From an uncultured Halieaceae bacterium (GTDB lineage: Bacteria; Pseudomonadota; Gammaproteobacteria; Pseudomonadales; Halieaceae): DNA of 8,474 nucleotides. Each line of letters opens with the position of its first letter. Within the stretch, counting starts at the first letter, position 1. Under the pieces are notes generated by a model that was not told the origin of the DNA, did no database searches, and worked only from the letters and a program-made list of their open reading frames with translations. The translations under genes were made by a program, and so were the position numbers. Below, piece by piece: positions 7,100 through 8,474 of this stretch. The stretch lies in NCBI GenBank assembly GCA_913063005.1, contig CAJXZI010000073.1, positions 1 through 8,474 on the forward strand, in the 5' to 3' direction.

Positions 7100-8474
7100 A
7101 TGACTGAGCGATTAGCAAATCCATTTCAGTTTCTCGATGTAGAGCGTCAAGACCCAAACAAGCGCTCCATGGAGTCGCGGACGGAAGAATTCGTTGAAAT
7201 CTACGATCCATTCACCGAAGAGACCGCGGCGGAGCAGTCTCATCGTTGCTTAGAGTGCGGTAACCCTTACTGCGAGTGGAAGTGCCCTGTTCACAACTTA
7301 ATTCCAAATTGGCTCAAGTTGTTATCAGAGGGGCGACTATTTGAGGCGGCCGAGCTCAGCCACCAAACTAATACGCTCCCCGAGGTTTGCGGGCGTGTGT
7401 GCCCGCAGGATCGTTTGTGTGAGGGCGCCTGTACGCTGCACGATGGGTTTGGTGCAGTAACCATTGGCAACGCAGAGAAATACATTACGGATACAGCGCT
7501 TGCCATGGGTTGGCGGCCTGACTTGAGTGACGTTATCTCAACGGGTAAGCGTGTTGCTATCGTGGGTGCCGGTCCCGCGGGCTTGGGGTGCGCGGATATC
7601 TTGGCGAGAAACGGCGTAAAGCCGGTTGTCTTCGATCGATACCCTGAAATTGGTGGCTTGCTCACCTTTGGTATTCCTCAGTTTAAGCTCGAAAAGCAGG
7701 TCATGGAGCGACGTCGCGAAGTCTTCGAGGGCATGGGAATTGAGTTCCGCCTGAATACCGAAATTGGTGTTGATATCGATGCCGACGACCTCTTAGAAGA
7801 ATTCGATGCGGTTTTCTTAGGCATGGGCACTTATAAAGCGATGCAGGGTGGTTTTGCAGGTGAAGATCTTCCCGGCGTTCACAAGGCGCTCGATTATCTG
7901 ATCGGAAACGTCAACGAAAAGATGGGCTACGCTCAACCTCCCGAAAAGTTCATAGACCTCAAAGGGAAGACCGTCGTTGTTCTGGGTGGTGGTGATACCG
8001 CCATGGATTGTGTTCGTACAGCTGTTCGTCAGCAGGCGGAGCAGGTGTTCTGTGTATATCGCCGAGACGAGGAGAATATGCCGGGCTCGCGCCGTGAAGT
8101 ACAGAATGCCCGTGAAGAGGGCGTTAAGTTTCTATTTAACCGTCAGCCTATCAGCGTGGTCGACTATTTCGGAGAAGCCGGTGGTGTGAAGGTCGTCGAG
8201 ACCCGTTTGGGCGAGCCTGGGCCAGACGGTCGACGTCGCCCGGAGCACATCGAGGGGTCAGAGCAAGTTCTTGAGGCTGATGCCGTGATCATGGCGTTTG
8301 GTTTCCAGCCAAGCCCGACCGAGTGGATGGCGGACATGGAAATTGCACTAAATGACTGGCAGGGAGTGATTGCTCCAGAGCATCAACTGTTCAAGTTTCA
8401 AACATCAAATCCCAAAGTGTTTGCTGGTGGTGATATGGTACGCGGTTCTGACCTTGTGGTTACCGCCATTTGGG
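7100..8474 (+). CDS. gltD: Glutamate synthase (NADPH) small (beta) subunit, 3' partial
   Basis: Small subunit of glutamate synthase. It takes electrons from NADPH on FAD and passes them through 4Fe-4S clusters to GltB. The frame is open from ATG 7100 to the window edge, 458 codons. E. coli GltD has about 472, so roughly 15 residues are missing. Seen in order: the N-terminal region EFVEIYDPF; cluster cysteines 50, 53, 58 and 62 (CLECGNPYCEWKC) and 97, 101, 107 and 111 (CGRVCPQDRLCEGAC); the FAD-binding GAGPAGL (156-162), followed by EIGGLLTFGIP; the NADPH-binding GGGDTAMDC (296-304), followed by YRRDEENMPGSRREV; and the second FAD motif AGGDMVRGSDLVV (442-454). All cofactor motifs are intact. 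The residue after VTAI is Trp, where E. coli has Ala. Cotranscribed with gltB. Confidence 0.98.
   Translation, partial: MTERLANPFQFLDVERQDPNKRSMESRTEEFVEIYDPFTEETAAEQSHRCLECGNPYCEWKCPVHNLIPNWLKLLSEGRLFEAAELSHQTNTLPEVCGRVCPQDRLCEGACTLHDGFGAVTIGNAEKYITDTALAMGWRPDLSDVISTGKRVAIVGAGPAGLGCADILARNGVKPVVFDRYPEIGGLLTFGIPQFKLEKQVMERRREVFEGMGIEFRLNTEIGVDIDADDLLEEFDAVFLGMGTYKAMQGGFAGEDLPGVHKALDYLIGNVNEKMGYAQPPEKFIDLKGKTVVVLGGGDTAMDCVRTAVRQQAEQVFCVYRRDEENMPGSRREVQNAREEGVKFLFNRQPISVVDYFGEAGGVKVVETRLGEPGPDGRRRPEHIEGSEQVLEADAVIMAFGFQPSPTEWMADMEIALNDWQGVIAPEHQLFKFQTSNPKVFAGGDMVRGSDLVVTAIW

Noticed and set aside
1..8474. A previously undescribed system, CRISPR array, insertion sequence, tRNA or rRNA
   Set aside because: Nearly all bases belong to five well-known housekeeping or pilus genes. 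The two gaps are 142 and 166 bases, with no array-like repeats, terminal inverted repeats of a transposon, or cloverleaf structure that I could find.

Overview
The window looks like ordinary chromosome from a gammaproteobacterium, base composition roughly 50-55% G+C by eye. The evidence is gene content and order: the 3' end of a type IV pilus secretin gene (pilQ), then aroK, aroB, gltB and gltD, all on the + strand. From general knowledge, the pilQ-aroK-aroB...gltB-gltD order is typical of Pseudomonas-like and marine gammaproteobacteria, and the GltD translation follows the Escherichia coli protein closely. I cannot name a genus from the sequence alone.

Region by region: bases 1-646 hold the C-terminal secretin domain of PilQ. 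The 5' part of the gene lies outside the window, and the reading frame is interrupted at a run of six C (54-59). Bases 677-1201 encode shikimate kinase, 30 bases after pilQ. A 142-base gap (1202-1343) holds a perfect 7-bp inverted repeat whose right arm can also pair with a third copy downstream. Bases 1344-2435 encode 3-dehydroquinate synthase, starting at TTG. A 166-base gap (2436-2601) opens with a hairpin that spans the aroB stop codon. It also holds a candidate sigma-70 promoter with a GC-rich discriminator. Bases 2602-7089 encode the large subunit of NADPH-dependent glutamate synthase. Ten bases later gltD, the small subunit, begins at 7100 and runs off the right edge about 15 residues short of its expected end.

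Functionally there are three groups. PilQ is the outer-membrane pore of type IV pili. AroB and AroK catalyse steps 2 and 5 of the shikimate pathway towards chorismate and aromatic amino acids. GltB and GltD form glutamate synthase, which makes two glutamates from glutamine and 2-oxoglutarate and is central to ammonia assimilation. The likely transcription units are pilQ-aroK-aroB (possibly with an extra signal before aroB) and gltBD from its own promoter.

I see no sign of a previously undescribed system, mobile element, CRISPR array or RNA gene. The points worth checking are the pilQ frameshift at the C6 run, the absence of the SPOR-domain (DamX-like) gene often found between aroB and gltB, the aroB TTG start, and the structured non-coding gaps.
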